Assembly: GCF_004379255.2 (NCBI RefSeq)
Contig: NC_056041.1
Coordinates: forward strand, 21,917,559-21,981,558
Origin: Salvia splendens
Lineage: Eukaryota > Streptophyta > Magnoliopsida > Lamiales > Lamiaceae
Reading direction: 5' to 3'
DNA length: 64,000 bases
Shown here: piece by piece, positions 21,376 to 32,800 of the stretch
Layout: each line of letters begins with the position of its first letter
Numbering within the stretch: position 1 is the stretch's first letter
Program-made: the position numbers and the translations under genes
Notes under the pieces: model-generated
Databases searched by the model: none
What the model was told of the DNA's origin: nothing
The model's input: the letters and a program-made list of their open reading frames with translations, nothing else

Positions 21376-23359
21376 TAACGAATGATGGAAGGGAAAAAGT
21401 TTGGTTCTTTTTTATTCTTCACTTTGTTTCAAGCAAAAGTAGGAGGAGGAAAATAGAGATCAGAGTTATGTAATGTAATGAAATGAAAATTTTAAGTCCC
21501 ACCAAAATCCCACAACTCACAAAGCAAGATCTCCAAAGATTTGCCTCAAAGTTTCCAACTTGGAATTTGAATTACAAGGCAAGCAAGCAATGCTCCTACT
21601 AGTATTAGGTAATCAAAACTGGAAGTGTCTAGCAACATAGAATAAAGAAATATGTGAGCATATGTATTCAAATCATGGATTGATTCTTGAACAAGAAAAA
21701 AATGAATAGAAAAATGGAGTTTTTATTGGAATTCAAAGCTTAAAGGAGTGTGGGGGTCCCACCAAAATCCTTACAAGATATACATGTGATGTCAGCATAT
21801 TTAAATGCTCCTGTTGAGCATAGAGAGGGCAATTTATTTTGATTGTTTTAATAAGTAATGCTCCATCCCCAACTTTTCCATTCTTTTTTTTATTAGTGAT
21901 AAAATTTATTTTAGTTTTTCAATTTACTACTACTACCTCCATTTAAATTTGAGGAAAAAAAAAGAATGATCAAAATATTTTTAGTAATAACGAGTCTTCT
22001 CATCTAAGTAAAAAAAATTCTAAATTAAAAAATTCTAAATTTTAATAGGAAAAAAAAAATTCATACTTTCGTACACATTTAGGCAGTTATGAAAGTGTGT
22101 ATGTATGACCAACGTTGCTGGGTCATGATTGTTTCGATTTACTTTCGATGGGAGTGCTACGTTTGTTCAAATTATTTGATTATGAGGAATTAATTGAGGA
22201 TTATTACTTGACATAACACCAATGTACTCAATCTTTTTATTGTGCGAAAGTGAGTTCATGCAAAGGAAAATACAAGGGAGATTATTAAAGTCTTTTGTTA
22301 GACTCCAAAAGGGAAAATGTGAACAATAGAAATAATCTTTAGATCAACTCCAAAGATATAAAGAATCAAAGCCAATTAAAAATATTACATGTGGTTTTGG
22401 ATCACCTCAAATAAAAGAGTCCACATTAAATACATTTGGGCCTAGATAATTAAAATAACATGCACAAGTGTTGGGTTCCAAACTCCTACACCTAATTGCT
22501 TATTATAAGCCCAAAGAATAGGAAAAAAATCCTTTTTAGTCCAATCCTATTATTTTCCCTTTACACTCCAGCCTTTACCCTGTAGAAATAATCCACCAAT
22601 TAATTTCCAATCATGAGAATTAATCACCTGTTTTTAAACAAATTAAACCAGTCAATAATCATTCACTGACTCCATTAATTGGGATTGAAACACAACTTAT
22701 TGCAATCACAAATTCTTTCACTCCCAATTGCAAGCATTTTTATTCAAGCAAAACGTCAACAACTTCCGTAATCTGCCATCAATATCTGTTTCTCTCCAAT
22801 TCACTGTTACAATCAAGTTATGAATTACTCAAATGTACTAAAATTTAACAGGGTGTAATTAATCTCCTTTTCAATTATTTGAAATTTAACAGGGTATAAT
22901 AGTAATTGAGCTCAGTTCAATATTGTAATTTTTTGGGCCACAAATATTAAACTAAAAAGGTATTGGGCTGAAAATACAAAAACGTGGGAAAGTTAATTAG
23001 TGGTTGGGCTTCCCAATTAAAACCCGAGCATAGTAATTACTTGCGAGAATAATTAAATTGTGAAATTAACTACTGAATGTGATTTCACATTTAATTAAAT
23101 TTCATGATTTATTTTATTTTGCGAATTCTTCTATGGAAAATTCAAGGGGGTCGAATGAGAGGTTTTGGGGACGCGAGCGGCCGGCCGGTATCGCAAGCTA
23201 CAACTTGGGCTACCGTGAATAATAGAAAATGCCCGTTTTTATATGTTTTTTCAATATGCATTTGCGAGTGAAATGAGCGTCCATTTCAAAGTTTTAAGTT
23301 TGCTTCTCGTTGTATTTTTTTTCTAGTATTGTAATACAACAAAGATTTGTGTAGTATAT
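21376..23359. other. Intergenic; probable former promoter of the response regulator relic
   Basis: AT-rich. Immediately beyond Copia 2 the sequence continues the 5' leader of the relic on the minus strand. A TTTAAATA-like box is at about 21797-21804. No open frame or known domain was seen, and no transposon ends could be placed confidently. Confidence 0.4.
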
Positions 23360-23361
23360 TA

Positions 23362-23581
23362 CTCCCTCCGTCCCCAAAGAATATAAATTTTGGGTTCGGC
23401 ACGGGTTTTAATACAAAATTGGTAAAGTAAGAGAGATAGAGAGAAAACGTAAATAAAGTATTCTTAGTGGAGAATGAGTCCGACCTCGTCAGAAAGAGAA
23501 TAGTTCCAAAATTAGAAAGTACATATTCTTGTGGGACGGACTAAAAAGGAAAAAATGCATTTTCTTGTGGGACGGAGCGAG
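23362..23581. mobile_element. Stowaway-like MITE
   Basis: Inverted ends CTCCCTCCGTCC and GGACGGAGCGAG, TA duplication at 23360-23361 and 23582-23583, about 220 bp, no coding capacity. The CTCCCTCCGTCC end is the classical plant Tc1/mariner-type MITE end. Confidence 0.9.
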
Positions 23582-23790
23582 TATTTTGGTACTTTAATGT
23601 AATTTATTTAATAAGATATTATATATAGATGTGAAAAAAATAATGATGATGTGGAAATTAATGAGATATGCTGCAAGATAGGATGAACCATTGCATGGAG
23701 ATAAGCTATTGGATAATAGGGTGACGTGGCAGGAGGAAATATATAGAGATAGGTTGTGACTTAGGCTCAACCATTGTGAACGGTCTTAGG

Positions 23791-24886
23791 CAATGTTTTA
23801 AAAACCGGACCGGACCGGCTGGTTCGACCGGTTCAACCGCGAACCGGTCGGTGGTCCGGTCCGGTTAACACTATAAAACCAGTGACATGTTCAACCACCA
23901 TGAACCGCCGAAACCGGCCGGCCGGGAACCGGAAACCGGTTCAAATGCTTTTCAAAATTTTATTCTAAAATTTTGGCCTTGATAGGGGTCGAACTCAAGA
24001 CCTCCCAGTAAACTTACCAACAATTCTACCACTACACCACAAGGACTTCTTGGTAGTAATATGAACATAAGTTATTTTCATATGTTAAATACGAAATATT
24101 TTATCTATATAAACTAATAATCCGTGTTTAATACGTATATATGTATATTAAGAATATGTGATTAATTATATTAAAAGTTTACTACTATTTGATTATATAC
24201 TAGGAGTATTTATTAAATATATGTTTTTAATTTATGTTTATTCATATATCTTTGTGTATAATATTATTTTGCCGCATTACTTTTTGAAAATAATACTATG
24301 AACTTATTTATTTTTATACATAAATATTAATTTTTTTATTTACAATTACTTGCTGCTAGTATAATTTATATATTTAATTATATTTGTTGATAAAAAGTTA
24401 ATAAAATTCTATCATTCACTAAAAATATATTCTTTTTAATTTTATATTCTTTTAAGATAATTCATTTTAATTTTATATATTCTTTTAAGAAATTGTTAAT
24501 TATAATATATTTCTTATATTTTAATTATACTTTTACAATCACTAATGTTTTATAATATAGGAGTTTATAATTATACATAGAGTTTAATACTAGTTTTTAA
24601 TATTGTGTATTATAATTTATTATTGTATTTAAACTTAACGTCATTAAATATTCTAATATACTAGTACAAGACTTGTTTTCTATAATAATACTATTAAATG
24701 TATAATACTATAATATTTATTGATAAAATATTTTATTAAATTTTATTATTTACTACTAAATAAATATATATATATATATATAAAAACAGTATTCCGGTTC
24801 AACCAATGGTTCGACCAGTGAACCGGTTGAACCAGTGAACCAGTAATGACGCCAGTTCGCTTGTCGGTCCGGTTTTTAAAACATTG
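23791..24886. mobile_element. Non-autonomous hAT-like element with tRNA-like segment, copy 1
   Basis: Ends CAATGTTTTAAAAACCGG and CCGGTTTTTAAAACATTG are inverted repeats flanked by an 8-bp duplication GTCTTAGG (23783-23790, 24887-24894), which indicates hAT. The interior is AT-rich with ACCGGTTC-rich subterminal motifs. A minus-strand tRNA-like segment lies at 23985-24042. No transposase frame. Confidence 0.85.
23985..24042 (-). other. tRNA-like A/B-box segment inside hAT copy 1
   Basis: On the minus strand TAGTGGTAGAA resembles an A box and GAGTTCGACCC a B box of RNA polymerase III promoters, about 35-40 bp apart. A matching segment lies in the second hAT copy at 39698-39775. No full cloverleaf was worked out; it may be a captured SINE or tRNA remnant. 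Confidence 0.5.
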
Positions 24887-24894
24887 GTCTTAGG

Positions 24895-25854
24895 TCTTAG
24901 AGCCATGGCAGAGCTAGCCTTTGGAGGGGGTGGTGCAAATGGCCCCCTCATTTCCACTCCTCTCTATATTTTATAATCTATCCGTCATATAAAAATATGT
25001 GCACTTTATATTTTCGTATGTCCTAAAAAATATGAGCATTTTCATTTATAGAAAATTATACCTAATTTATTACCTATATAGATCAATTTATTTACAACTT
25101 ATACGTCTATGATCCACCATTATTCATTAAGAACTAATAATAATGTGAGTCACATTATCCACTAACACTAATTAAACAACCCTTCCCCTCTTCTCTCTAA
25201 CTTTAGTACTTTACCAATTGTACATTAATTTATGTATCATTTCAATTGCCCATATTTTTATGGGACGAGATAGTACTAATTTCTAATTCCAACTCAAATT
25301 ATTCACTAAATACCCCTTATTAAAATTTTCAAAATTACACTATAGTATATAAATTTGCCCCTACCGAATGATTTTAAAATTACACTATGCATAAATTTGC
25401 TCCTATTGAAATGATTTTTTGGCCCAGTCCCAGTCCCAGTCCCAGGTTAGAGCAAAACAAATATATATGAGCCTTTTCTTTAAATAATGGGTTTTCCAAG
25501 CCAAAACCAGATAAGCAAAACCCGTTAGAATTCAATTAACTTAATAATAATTGAAAATAATAGATCAACTTGACAAGCAGTCTAACATAAATATTGTTTA
25601 TTAAGTCACTCCAAATAAAAAAATCTGAGTTAAGTTCAACTTTTGAACCTCTATCAAATACAATAAGACCACTTGGATGCTAGTAGTATTAAATATGTGT
25701 AAGTAGTTGTGTTTAAACTCCTACAAAACTTAATATCACATCAATTTATTTTTTCATATTTAAAAAAATTAAATTATTATCAATTAATGTCAAAATACAT
25801 TCAGAGCGAATAATGCATTACACAAAAAACCTTTTAATTTTGATCGTAACATTT
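24895..25854. other. Intergenic, transposon fragments
   Basis: AT-rich, no gene. A stretch at about 24905-24940 (CATGGCAGAGCTAGCC) resembles the start of another hAT element, and 24985-25275 resembles a degraded mariner-type MITE. A short (CCCAGT)n tract lies at 25425-25445. Confidence 0.35.
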
Positions 25855-25861
25855 GAGCTTA

Positions 25862-27056
25862 GGGCATGGGTCGCTCTAAGGCGCGCCCTAAAGCCCGTCC
25901 TATGCACCGCCAAGTGAGCATTTTATCCCCCTACCCTTTCACCCGCAGTGGGGCGCCCTATAAGCCGCCCTAAGCATTTTCTTTTATTTGAATATTTAAA
26001 TAAATACAAAAATTAGGAAAAACCTTCATTTCATTTATAAAATTAATACATTACAATACGAATTAAAAAAAAACGCAAACTCAGCGACGACGGTTATGGG
26101 CCCACACTTCTTCATTCATGTCGTTCATGAGCTGAGCATGGTCTTGTTGGTTGCGCATTGAGGCCTGTATAGATATAACCTCATTGAAGCTCGTCGGTAA
26201 TCCTCGAGCGGGGGGCGCGGTCGCCGTGCTGGAGGAGCTAGATGCACCTTCATCATCGGTCCAATCGGTGATGCTCCCACCTTCATCTTCGACTATCATG
26301 TTGTGCAAGATAATGCACGCATACATGACATCGGCGAGGACTTCCTTGAACCAGAGAAGCGCCAGCCCTTTCACTATTGTCCACCGTAATCGGAGCACAC
26401 CAAATGTCCGCTCCACATCCTTGCGCGCCGCCTCCTGCTTTTGAGCAAATAAAACTCTCTTCTCACCGATTGGGCAGCTGATCGTCTTCAGGAAAACAGG
26501 CTACCTTGGGTATATGCCATTGGCCTAGTAGTACCTACCCCATGTGGTATTGGCGCATGTTGGCAGTGAACTCGATGGTCAGGTCGTTGCCATTGCATTG
26601 CTCGGTGAAGAGGGTGGATGAGTTGAGGACGTTGATGTCGTTTTTCGACCCGGCTACACTAAAGGACGCATGCCAGATCCAGAGCCGATGCTCAGCGACG
26701 GCTTCGAGGATCATCGTCGGGTGGCTGTCCTTGTATCCACTAGTAAATTGGCCTCTCCACGCCGTCGGACAATTCTTCCATTCCCAGTGCATACAGTCGA
26801 TGCTCCCTAGCATCCCAGGAAAGCCGTGCGCCGTCTCGTGCATCCTCATCAGGCCCTGGCAATATACAGCAGTCGGCTTTCGCAAATATGTGTCGCTGTA
26901 GACCTCCATAACTCCCCTACAAAATCTCTTCAGGCACTCGTGGCCTGTTGTCTCTCCGACGTGGAGGTACTCGTCGAACATGTCCGCCGTGGTGCCGTAG
27001 GCTAATTGACGGAGTGCAACCGTGCACTTCTGCAACGGCGTAAGACCGGGTCTGCC
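25862..27056 (-). mobile_element. PIF/Harbinger element H5 (transposase fragment), 5'-truncated
   Basis: From about 25862 the sequence matches the inverted right end and 3' region of H7 (35199 backwards), including GGCGCGCCCTA motifs and the AT-rich stretch before the transposase stop. Homology to the H7 transposase stops at about 27056, so the N-terminal third and the other end are gone. The left boundary is approximate. Confidence 0.7.
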
Positions 27057-27060
27057 ACAG
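26081..27060 (-). pseudogene. PIF/Harbinger DDE transposase fragment (H5)
   Basis: The minus strand reads GRPGLTPLQKCTVALRQLAYG, GMLGSIDCMHWEWKNCP (Asp), AGSKNDINVLNSS (Asp), then a 4-bp insertion and TAG stops around 26480-26535, then ERTFGVLRLRW (Glu) and ADVMYACIILHNM to a stop at 26081. It corresponds to the H7 protein from about residue 83 onward. Dead copy. Confidence 0.85.
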
Positions 27061-27200
27061 CCCAGCCACAAACTCCTCCTGCCATAGCCCAGCCACAAAC
27101 TCCTCCTGCCACATCATCAGCACTAAAACTCCTCCTGCCACATCATCAGGACAAGCAACTGGACAAGCAATAGCCTAGCCATAGCCCAACCACAATAAAC
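27057..27200. repeat. Tandem repeats at the H5/H6 junction
   Basis: About two and a half copies of a 27-bp unit (CCAGCCACAAACTCCTCCTG...) followed by a related pair ending CTCCTGCCACATCATCAG. This marks the breakpoint joining two truncated elements. On the minus strand GATGATGTGGCAGGAGGAG resembles a subterminal MITE motif. Confidence 0.6.
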
Positions 27201-28984
27201 AAAATTATTAAAAACAAATAAATAACAATCACACAAAATACAGAATTAAATTTTGCGACACATATATGGAAAAATTCAATAATAATATTAAAATATTAAA
27301 AAGTACATTAATTAAAAAAAAGTATATTAACAAAAAAAATTACATTAATTAAAAAAAACTCCTACTCCACGCACGAGCCCCCCGCCTCCTCCTCACGCCT
27401 CGCCGTCGTCACCGTTGTCGCCGCTATCCGGGACCCCCAAATCTGCTGCATCTGAGCCCTCCACCTGTGCCGCGGCGGCAGTCTAATCGGCTCGCATACT
27501 CACGAGCAGTGCATGAAAAAAACTCTTCTCCTCGGGGTCAGTGGCATTCTTCCAGTCAGATATGACCTTGTACATCTGAGCCCGCGTTTGTTGACGCGCC
27601 AAGAAGACGAGGTCGCCTTTCGGGCTGCCAACAGTGGGGGATGGCGACTGGACCTCCTTGGACCTTTGGCGAGCCTGTTGCGCCCGCCTTTGATCAACCG
27701 GGCGAGTGCGGCGAGTAAACGTGGGAGGGTACGGGGTCTCCTGCGCATCTTTAGGGAGGTCGTGGGAACCGCCGATGCTGCCGCCGGCGTAATCACCTGT
27801 ATAGTTCAGGCGCTGCTTCTTAGGCCAACCATCATCGACTCCTGCCCAAAACTTCTCGGAGTCCATTAGCACCAGGTAGCAGTTCCAGTAGGTGAACTCC
27901 TTGTAAAGCCCGGGCACGTGGAACTCTTTCTCCGCCATCCTCCTGCAGTCCTCGTCAGTTTGGCCACTGGACTGCATTCGGAGGGCGTTGGTGTACAAGC
28001 CCGAAAGTCGGGAGACCCCTTGCCGGATTCAGTCCCACCCCTTCCGGCACTCCTCCCCGCTGCGTGGCCTCTCCTCCGGGCAAAATGCCTTGTAGGCTGC
28101 TGCTATCTTAGCCCACAAGTTGACGATCCTCTGATTGTTTGAGGCGAGGGGATCATCACAAACACTCACCCACGCCTTGGACAGCGCAACGTTCTCTGCG
28201 TCCGTCCACTTCCTCCGTGTCGAGCTGTCGTCACCAGCTGGCTGCGACGACTCGCTGACCACCCTCTTCCCCTTCTTCTTCTTGGGCGCGCCCTGACCCC
28301 GTCCTACTCCCCACGTTTGAACAGGAGTGTCCGCATCCCCGAGATCTATTCTTAACTGCTCTAGGGAGAGAGTCTCAATCCCAGTGAACTGCATCTCCGC
28401 TGGGGTCGATGTGTGCGAAGAAGCAGTAACAAAATCAAAACTGGGGCGATAGACGTTGTCCCCCCCCCCCCCCCCGGCGTCCCCTGCATCCCCGGGTACC
28501 CTGGCGTCATCTGCATCCCGGGTCTCCACCCCGGCATCATCGGCATAGGGGGTTGCATCCTCGGTCCCCCCTGCCTGCCCGGACCCCCTGGCATCCCCTG
28601 GCATCCACGCATACCACCCTCGGATGCCACCCCGGGCATCATCTACTGCCAAGGGTAGTAGTACCCGGGCATCGGACCCCATCCACCTCCCGCGGGTACC
28701 GTCGGAGTTTGAGACCCGCTCGTCCCTGGAGTAGGCTCGTTGTTGTGCTACATTTCGCGTTGTTGATCTTGTACAGAAATTAAGATAAAGAGAAAACTCG
28801 TTAAAATAAGTGGTGCAAATGAAAATGTCGTGCAGATCGCGTATATATAGTGTTTCGAAAATTAAATAAAAAAAATCCCGCTCGCCAATCTGGCATCTGC
28901 AATAGCGCCCAGGAGATCGGCGAGCGCATCGCCGAGCGCTCGGGAATCGGCTAGCCGGTGCGCTCGCCGCTATCGGAGATACTC
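27201..28984 (-). mobile_element. PIF/Harbinger element H6 (ORF1-only), left end uncertain
   Basis: The right end reads ...GCTATCGGAGATACTC followed by TAA (28985-28987); GC-rich subterminal and TATATATAG promoter-like features sit inside it, as in H1-H4. The matching left terminus was not found, and the AT-rich 3' region runs into the repeats joining H5. The sole gene is a minus-strand ORF1. Confidence 0.6.
27483..28753 (-). pseudogene. PIF/Harbinger ORF1 (MYB/SANT-like), several lesions
   Basis: The presumed start at 28753 is followed at once by TAG, and another TAG precedes the Met/Pro/Gly-rich stretch (GYPGMQGTPGGGG). A 16-base C run at 28460-28475 shifts the frame into DNVYRPSFDF and FTGIETLSLEQL. 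The MYB/SANT-like core (RRKWTDAENVALSKAWVSV, LWAKIAAAYKAFCPEE) ends at a TGA (28031-28029) where the H3 copy has Arg. The frame then continues LYTNALRMQSSGQTDED and ends with a helix QMYKVISDWKNATDPEEK. Confidence 0.82.
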
Positions 28985-28987
28985 TAA

Positions 28988-29619
28988 ATAGAGTGTGTCG
29001 TGTTAGATAAACTGGTGCCTAGAATAACAAATGATTATTTGGCACGTGCCAGTACGTGTTTCCCTATCAATTGGTGCGATCCAATAATATAATTCTAATT
29101 ACATCATATTGGATGCAGAATTCCTTTAGTTGATGCAATTTATGTGTAAAATCTCTATACAGAATGAATGGATCTTTCTTTTTTCTTCTAAGTAAATGGA
29201 TACTATTTCTTTTATTTTTTCTAGTAGTATTTATGTAATGATCTCTTGAGTAGTAAGTATAATACTAGGGTTCTAAATATCATACTAATAAGGGCAAATT
29301 ATCCAATTATGATCGGTGCTCAATTTTAAAAATTACTTACAATAAATAAGAAAATTCGGATATGATTGTAATTATCTTATAACGATATTTTTAGATGAAA
29401 TTATATCAGATATATCAACCAAAAAAATATATGGTGATGTCACCACCAGGGTGCGTTATATTAATAACTATTTAATGCAATGTATTAAAAATGTAAATAC
29501 GATGATATTAAAATGTCAACACCTAATATCAACAGAGTATATAGAAGTTCAACAAAATTATGTGTTTTATAATAAAAATGTGAGTGAAATGAATTAGTGG
29601 AATGTGAAATCTATTTATT
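28988..29619. other. Intergenic, AT-rich
   Basis: No open frame, repeat end or RNA gene recognised. Confidence 0.4.
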
Positions 29620-29751
29620 AGTTATGGTAAAAGTGAAATAAAACTCTTATAGTAGGGCGTATCAGTTATGTTAAAAGTGAAATAAAACTCTTATCGTAAG
29701 GCGTATCAGTTATGGTAAAAGTGAAATAGAACTCTTACCGTGGGGCGTAGG
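29620..29751. repeat. Three 44-bp tandem repeats upstream of the bHLH gene
   Basis: Units at 29620, 29664 and 29708 read AGTTATGKTAAAAGTGAAAT... and end GGGCGTATC or a close variant. They end about 200 bp before the TATA-like box of the bHLH gene and could affect its promoter. Confidence 0.88.
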
Positions 29752-29951
29752 AAGTAACTGTGAACGAATCCTAAATTTATGAATTTTATCAAGTGGATTA
29801 ATTTTTTAAATCGTACAACGGACCAAAATTTAAAATTGATGGGATCTTGTCAATTTGTGATTTTAATAATTTGAGGAATATATGCGTCTTAATTTTATAA
29901 CCAAATTAAAAATTGAAGCTGACATAGCACTGTTGAAATTTTAATTAGGAG

Positions 29952-29963
29952 TATATATATATA
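29952..29963 (+). promoter_or_regulatory. TATA box of the bHLH gene
   Basis: TATATATATATA followed by GAGC, about 110 bp upstream of the first ATG of the bHLH frame. Position fits a core promoter; the transcription start is not known. Confidence 0.5.
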
Positions 29964-30070
29964 GAGCATGTCATCAACCACCAAAAACACCACATATCAA
30001 AACAGAGTAATTCATTTTCATAAAAAAAAAAAAAACGTTGGCTATTTCTCCACAATTTTGTTCATATGCC

Positions 30071-31167
30071 ATGATGGGCCATGAAGAAGAAAACTTAAGC
30101 TACTTTAGTAGAGAGAGAAGAGATACCTCAGATCTCCAAATCAATGATTTTATTATAAATGGAGATGATGGTGATAAGAAGGTGAAGAAACTCAACCTCA
30201 ATGCAAGCGAGCGTTATCGCCGCAAGAAAATGGACACTTTGTATGCCAATCTTCGCTCTCTTCTTCCTCCTCAAGATCTCTCTGTAAGACCCCTCTCTCT
30301 CGATTCCGGTTGCTATGGTTACGTTTGATTAAAGACAATAACTAATCTTATCTCTTGTCCAATTATAATTTTTTTAAAATTTGGTCTTTTGGTCGGTCTT
30401 TATCAGAGTAAAAGTCAATTTTGATTATAAACATATGACTAAAATACGAATTAGGTCCGAAACATTTACTTTTTGAAAAAACAGAGTCATAACAAATGAA
30501 AATATTGAAAAAGTAGTCCTTTTTTATGATTTCGTCAAAATATTAACGGTCAATACTAACTGCACAGTGGCATGACCATTAGTTTTTTGATGGAACCGTA
30601 AAAAAATGATCACTCCGACACAGATTTTATTTGTTATAGACTTTTTTTTCAAAAAGTGAATATTTTAGACTAAATTCGTATTTTTGGTCATATGTTTAGG
30701 ACCTAAATTGACATTTGCTCTAAAATTATTACAATTAGATTGTTTTTCATGGTCCCAATGATTAATTATTAAATCCTAGACAAATCTGACGTTATCTTGT
30801 TTAACGAACTGAACGCTAAACGTTGTCGCAGAAAAAGTTGAGCATTACGGCCACGATTTCGAGAGTGCTGAATTACATAACTGAGCTGCAGGCAGAAGTG
30901 GAGAGGCTAAAACACAAGGAGAGATTTGTCTCACAAAAGAGTCACATAAATTTAAAGAAATCAAGCTCCAATTCAGCAGCTTCAGCAACTCCAATCAGCG
31001 ACGTTGAAGTCGTGATCCAGATTTGCATTACCAAGGAAGAAAATGGTTCGTTTTCTGAAGCAATCTCGAGATTGGAAGAAGAAGGTTTTCTCATGGTCAA
31101 TGCTTCTTGTTTCCAATCATTTCAATCAAGGCTTTTCTATAATCTCCATTTTCAGGTAAGGATAATA

Positions 31168-31254
<87 letters not shown>

Positions 31255-31372
31255 TTGGGAATATGTTTTTTTTATTGATTAGGGTTCTTGTTTTTAACAG
31301 GCACAAGAAGGTCAAGTGATTTTGTATATATGTTGTATATATATGTTCGTGTCGTATTTTTATGTTGTGTAA
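30071..31372 (+). CDS. bHLH transcription factor, group Ib-like (bHLH38/39/100/101 type), 3 exons
   Basis: Exons 30071-30283, 30832-31155 and 31301-31372 join in phase 0 to about 202 aa. The basic region and helix 1 (KKLNLNASERYRRKKMDTLYANLRSLLPP) and helix 2 (KKLSITATISRVLNYITELQ) match group Ib bHLH proteins, which act with FIT in iron-deficiency responses; an ACT-like tail (VEVVIQICITKE, SRLFYNLHFQ) follows. Unusual residues: the DNA-contacting His (H5) is Leu43 and the residue after Glu47-Arg48 is Tyr, while Glu47 and Arg51 are kept. Intron 1 holds a MITE, and intron 2 starts with a long (TTA)n. Start ATG30071 was chosen because no ATG lies upstream in frame. The last exon is the least certain. 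Confidence 0.78.
30405..30721. mobile_element. Foldback MITE in bHLH intron 1
   Basis: Ends AGAGTAAAAGTCAATTTT and AAATTGACATTTGCTCT are inverted, and the arms stay complementary for over 80 bp (for example ACATATGACTAAAATACGAATTAGGTCC against GGACCTAAA...). A second copy is at 53272-53585. No coding capacity. Confidence 0.75.
31170..31253. repeat. (TTA)n microsatellite in bHLH intron 2
   Basis: About 28 uninterrupted TTA/ATT units beginning some 14 bp after the intron-2 donor. Poly-Tyr or poly-Asn frames read through it are artefacts. Confidence 0.95.
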
Positions 31373-32090
31373 TATTTATTAGTGGAGGCTATAGTGGACA
31401 TTATTTAATTATATAGTAGAACAAGAGGTGGAGCTAGAGTAGTTAAAAAGAAGTGTATACTAACTTTCATGAAGTTGTGGAATCCCACTATATATTTTGA
31501 ATTAGATAAATTTCTAGGTATGTACATAATTGAGCACCAAATGTCGTTTCACGTGATTAAGATTTTGTTAAATAATGTTCTCAAGATTATTGACTAAAGT
31601 CCAAATTTAGTTTCTTATATTTGTTTAAAAAAAAAATTCAATACTATATATGAGGTGTGTAATCTTTTGATCTCAAACAATATGTTTTGATTCAAAATTA
31701 ACATTTTCTGTTAAATGTAATTGTTAAATTAATAACCTAATTATAATCTAACTAACCTAACTTAATTAATGAATTTAATATGAAAATTTATAAAATATTT
31801 TTTCATAAAATAAAAATAGAATAAATTAAAAGGAAATTTGCTTTCCACAAATTGATGTTGTTTATACAAATTGAAGCCGGGTTGATAACACAAGCTACAA
31901 TATTGTGGGCTATTACGCCTATATTTTTTCCCATATTCTGTCCATTATATAGAATAACAACATTTAATTCTTGTTAATTAACTAAGTAAGAAATCAAGTT
32001 AAGTTTGAATAAAAAAGGTAACTACGTTTTGTACATTTAGGGTTTAGGGTTGCTAGCTTCAACGATACGTTTTGATTCAAGATGAATAAG
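31373..32090. other. bHLH 3' flank and intergenic DNA
   Basis: AT-rich; no gene or transposon end recognised. ATTTAGGGTTTAGGG at 32035-32049 is a short telomere-like motif. Confidence 0.4.
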
Positions 32091-32800
32091 CTAGGGATAT
32101 TTCCTCTTGTTATGAACCTTTTTGCCACATTTATAGCATGTGTAATCAGGCATCATTTGTTGTTTATTTCTCTTTAGATGTTTTTGGCCTTGCTCATTTT
32201 GGACAACCCGAAAGTTTGATGATTTCGGGTGGGACGACACAGGCATCATTTGTTGTTTATTTCTCTTTAGATGTTTTTTGCCTTGCTCATTTTGGACGGC
32301 CCGAAAGTTTGATGATTTCGGGTGGGACGACATCACGCTCCATCGTCTTGGGCCATAAGTTGTGACCTTCAACTGGGTGAATAATTGGTTGGTAAATCTT
32401 TTGGGAGCTTTCTTTTAAATAACAAGTATCCATAAACTGATTCCACCGCCTCACATGTTGTCTCTTTAGCTGCAATTGTGTGATAACACGGGATGCCTGT
32501 GAGCATCCATTTCCTGCAATTAATTGTTCTATCCCTCAAGTTAACAACAAATTGTTCATTTCACTTCGTGTTCACTTGGTAAATCCACTCTCCAGCCTCC
32601 CACGCCATGCATTCGCTTGTCCTCTCTTTGAGTTTTTCAATTTTCTTCCTTATTTCAGACCAAACAGTCTTGTATCCTTGAAGTAAATTGGTCTTGTATC
32701 CTTGAAGTAAATTGTCTTCTAGTTGTGAATCTATCCATCGTGTACATTCTGATGCACTCCAAAACCCCATACAATGGCTTTTCACGAGCAATAAAAACTC
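32091..32800 (-). pseudogene. MULE (MuDR-type) transposase C-terminal relic
   Basis: Minus-strand fragments in different frames: AWEAGEWIYQVNTK and a SWIM-like remnant with stops, then IYQPIIHPVEGHNLWP, VVPPEIIKLSGRPK and a zinc knuckle YTCYKCGKKVHNKRKY whose last Cys is Tyr. This order is the C-terminus of plant MuDR-like transposases. A 93-bp unit is duplicated inside it (32148-32240, 32241-32333). Heavily degraded; no inverted ends were found. Confidence 0.72.

Noticed and set aside
23985..24042. Considered as a true tRNA gene
   Set aside because: Only A- and B-box-like motifs are visible; no cloverleaf with acceptor stem was found.
27513..27869. 118-codon plus-strand frame
   Set aside because: Antisense to H6 ORF1.
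30038..30070. Upstream start of the bHLH frame
   Set aside because: The codon at 30038 is TTG; the first ATG in frame is at 30071.
31097..31315. Poly-Asn and poly-Tyr frames
   Set aside because: Products of the (TTA)n microsatellite.
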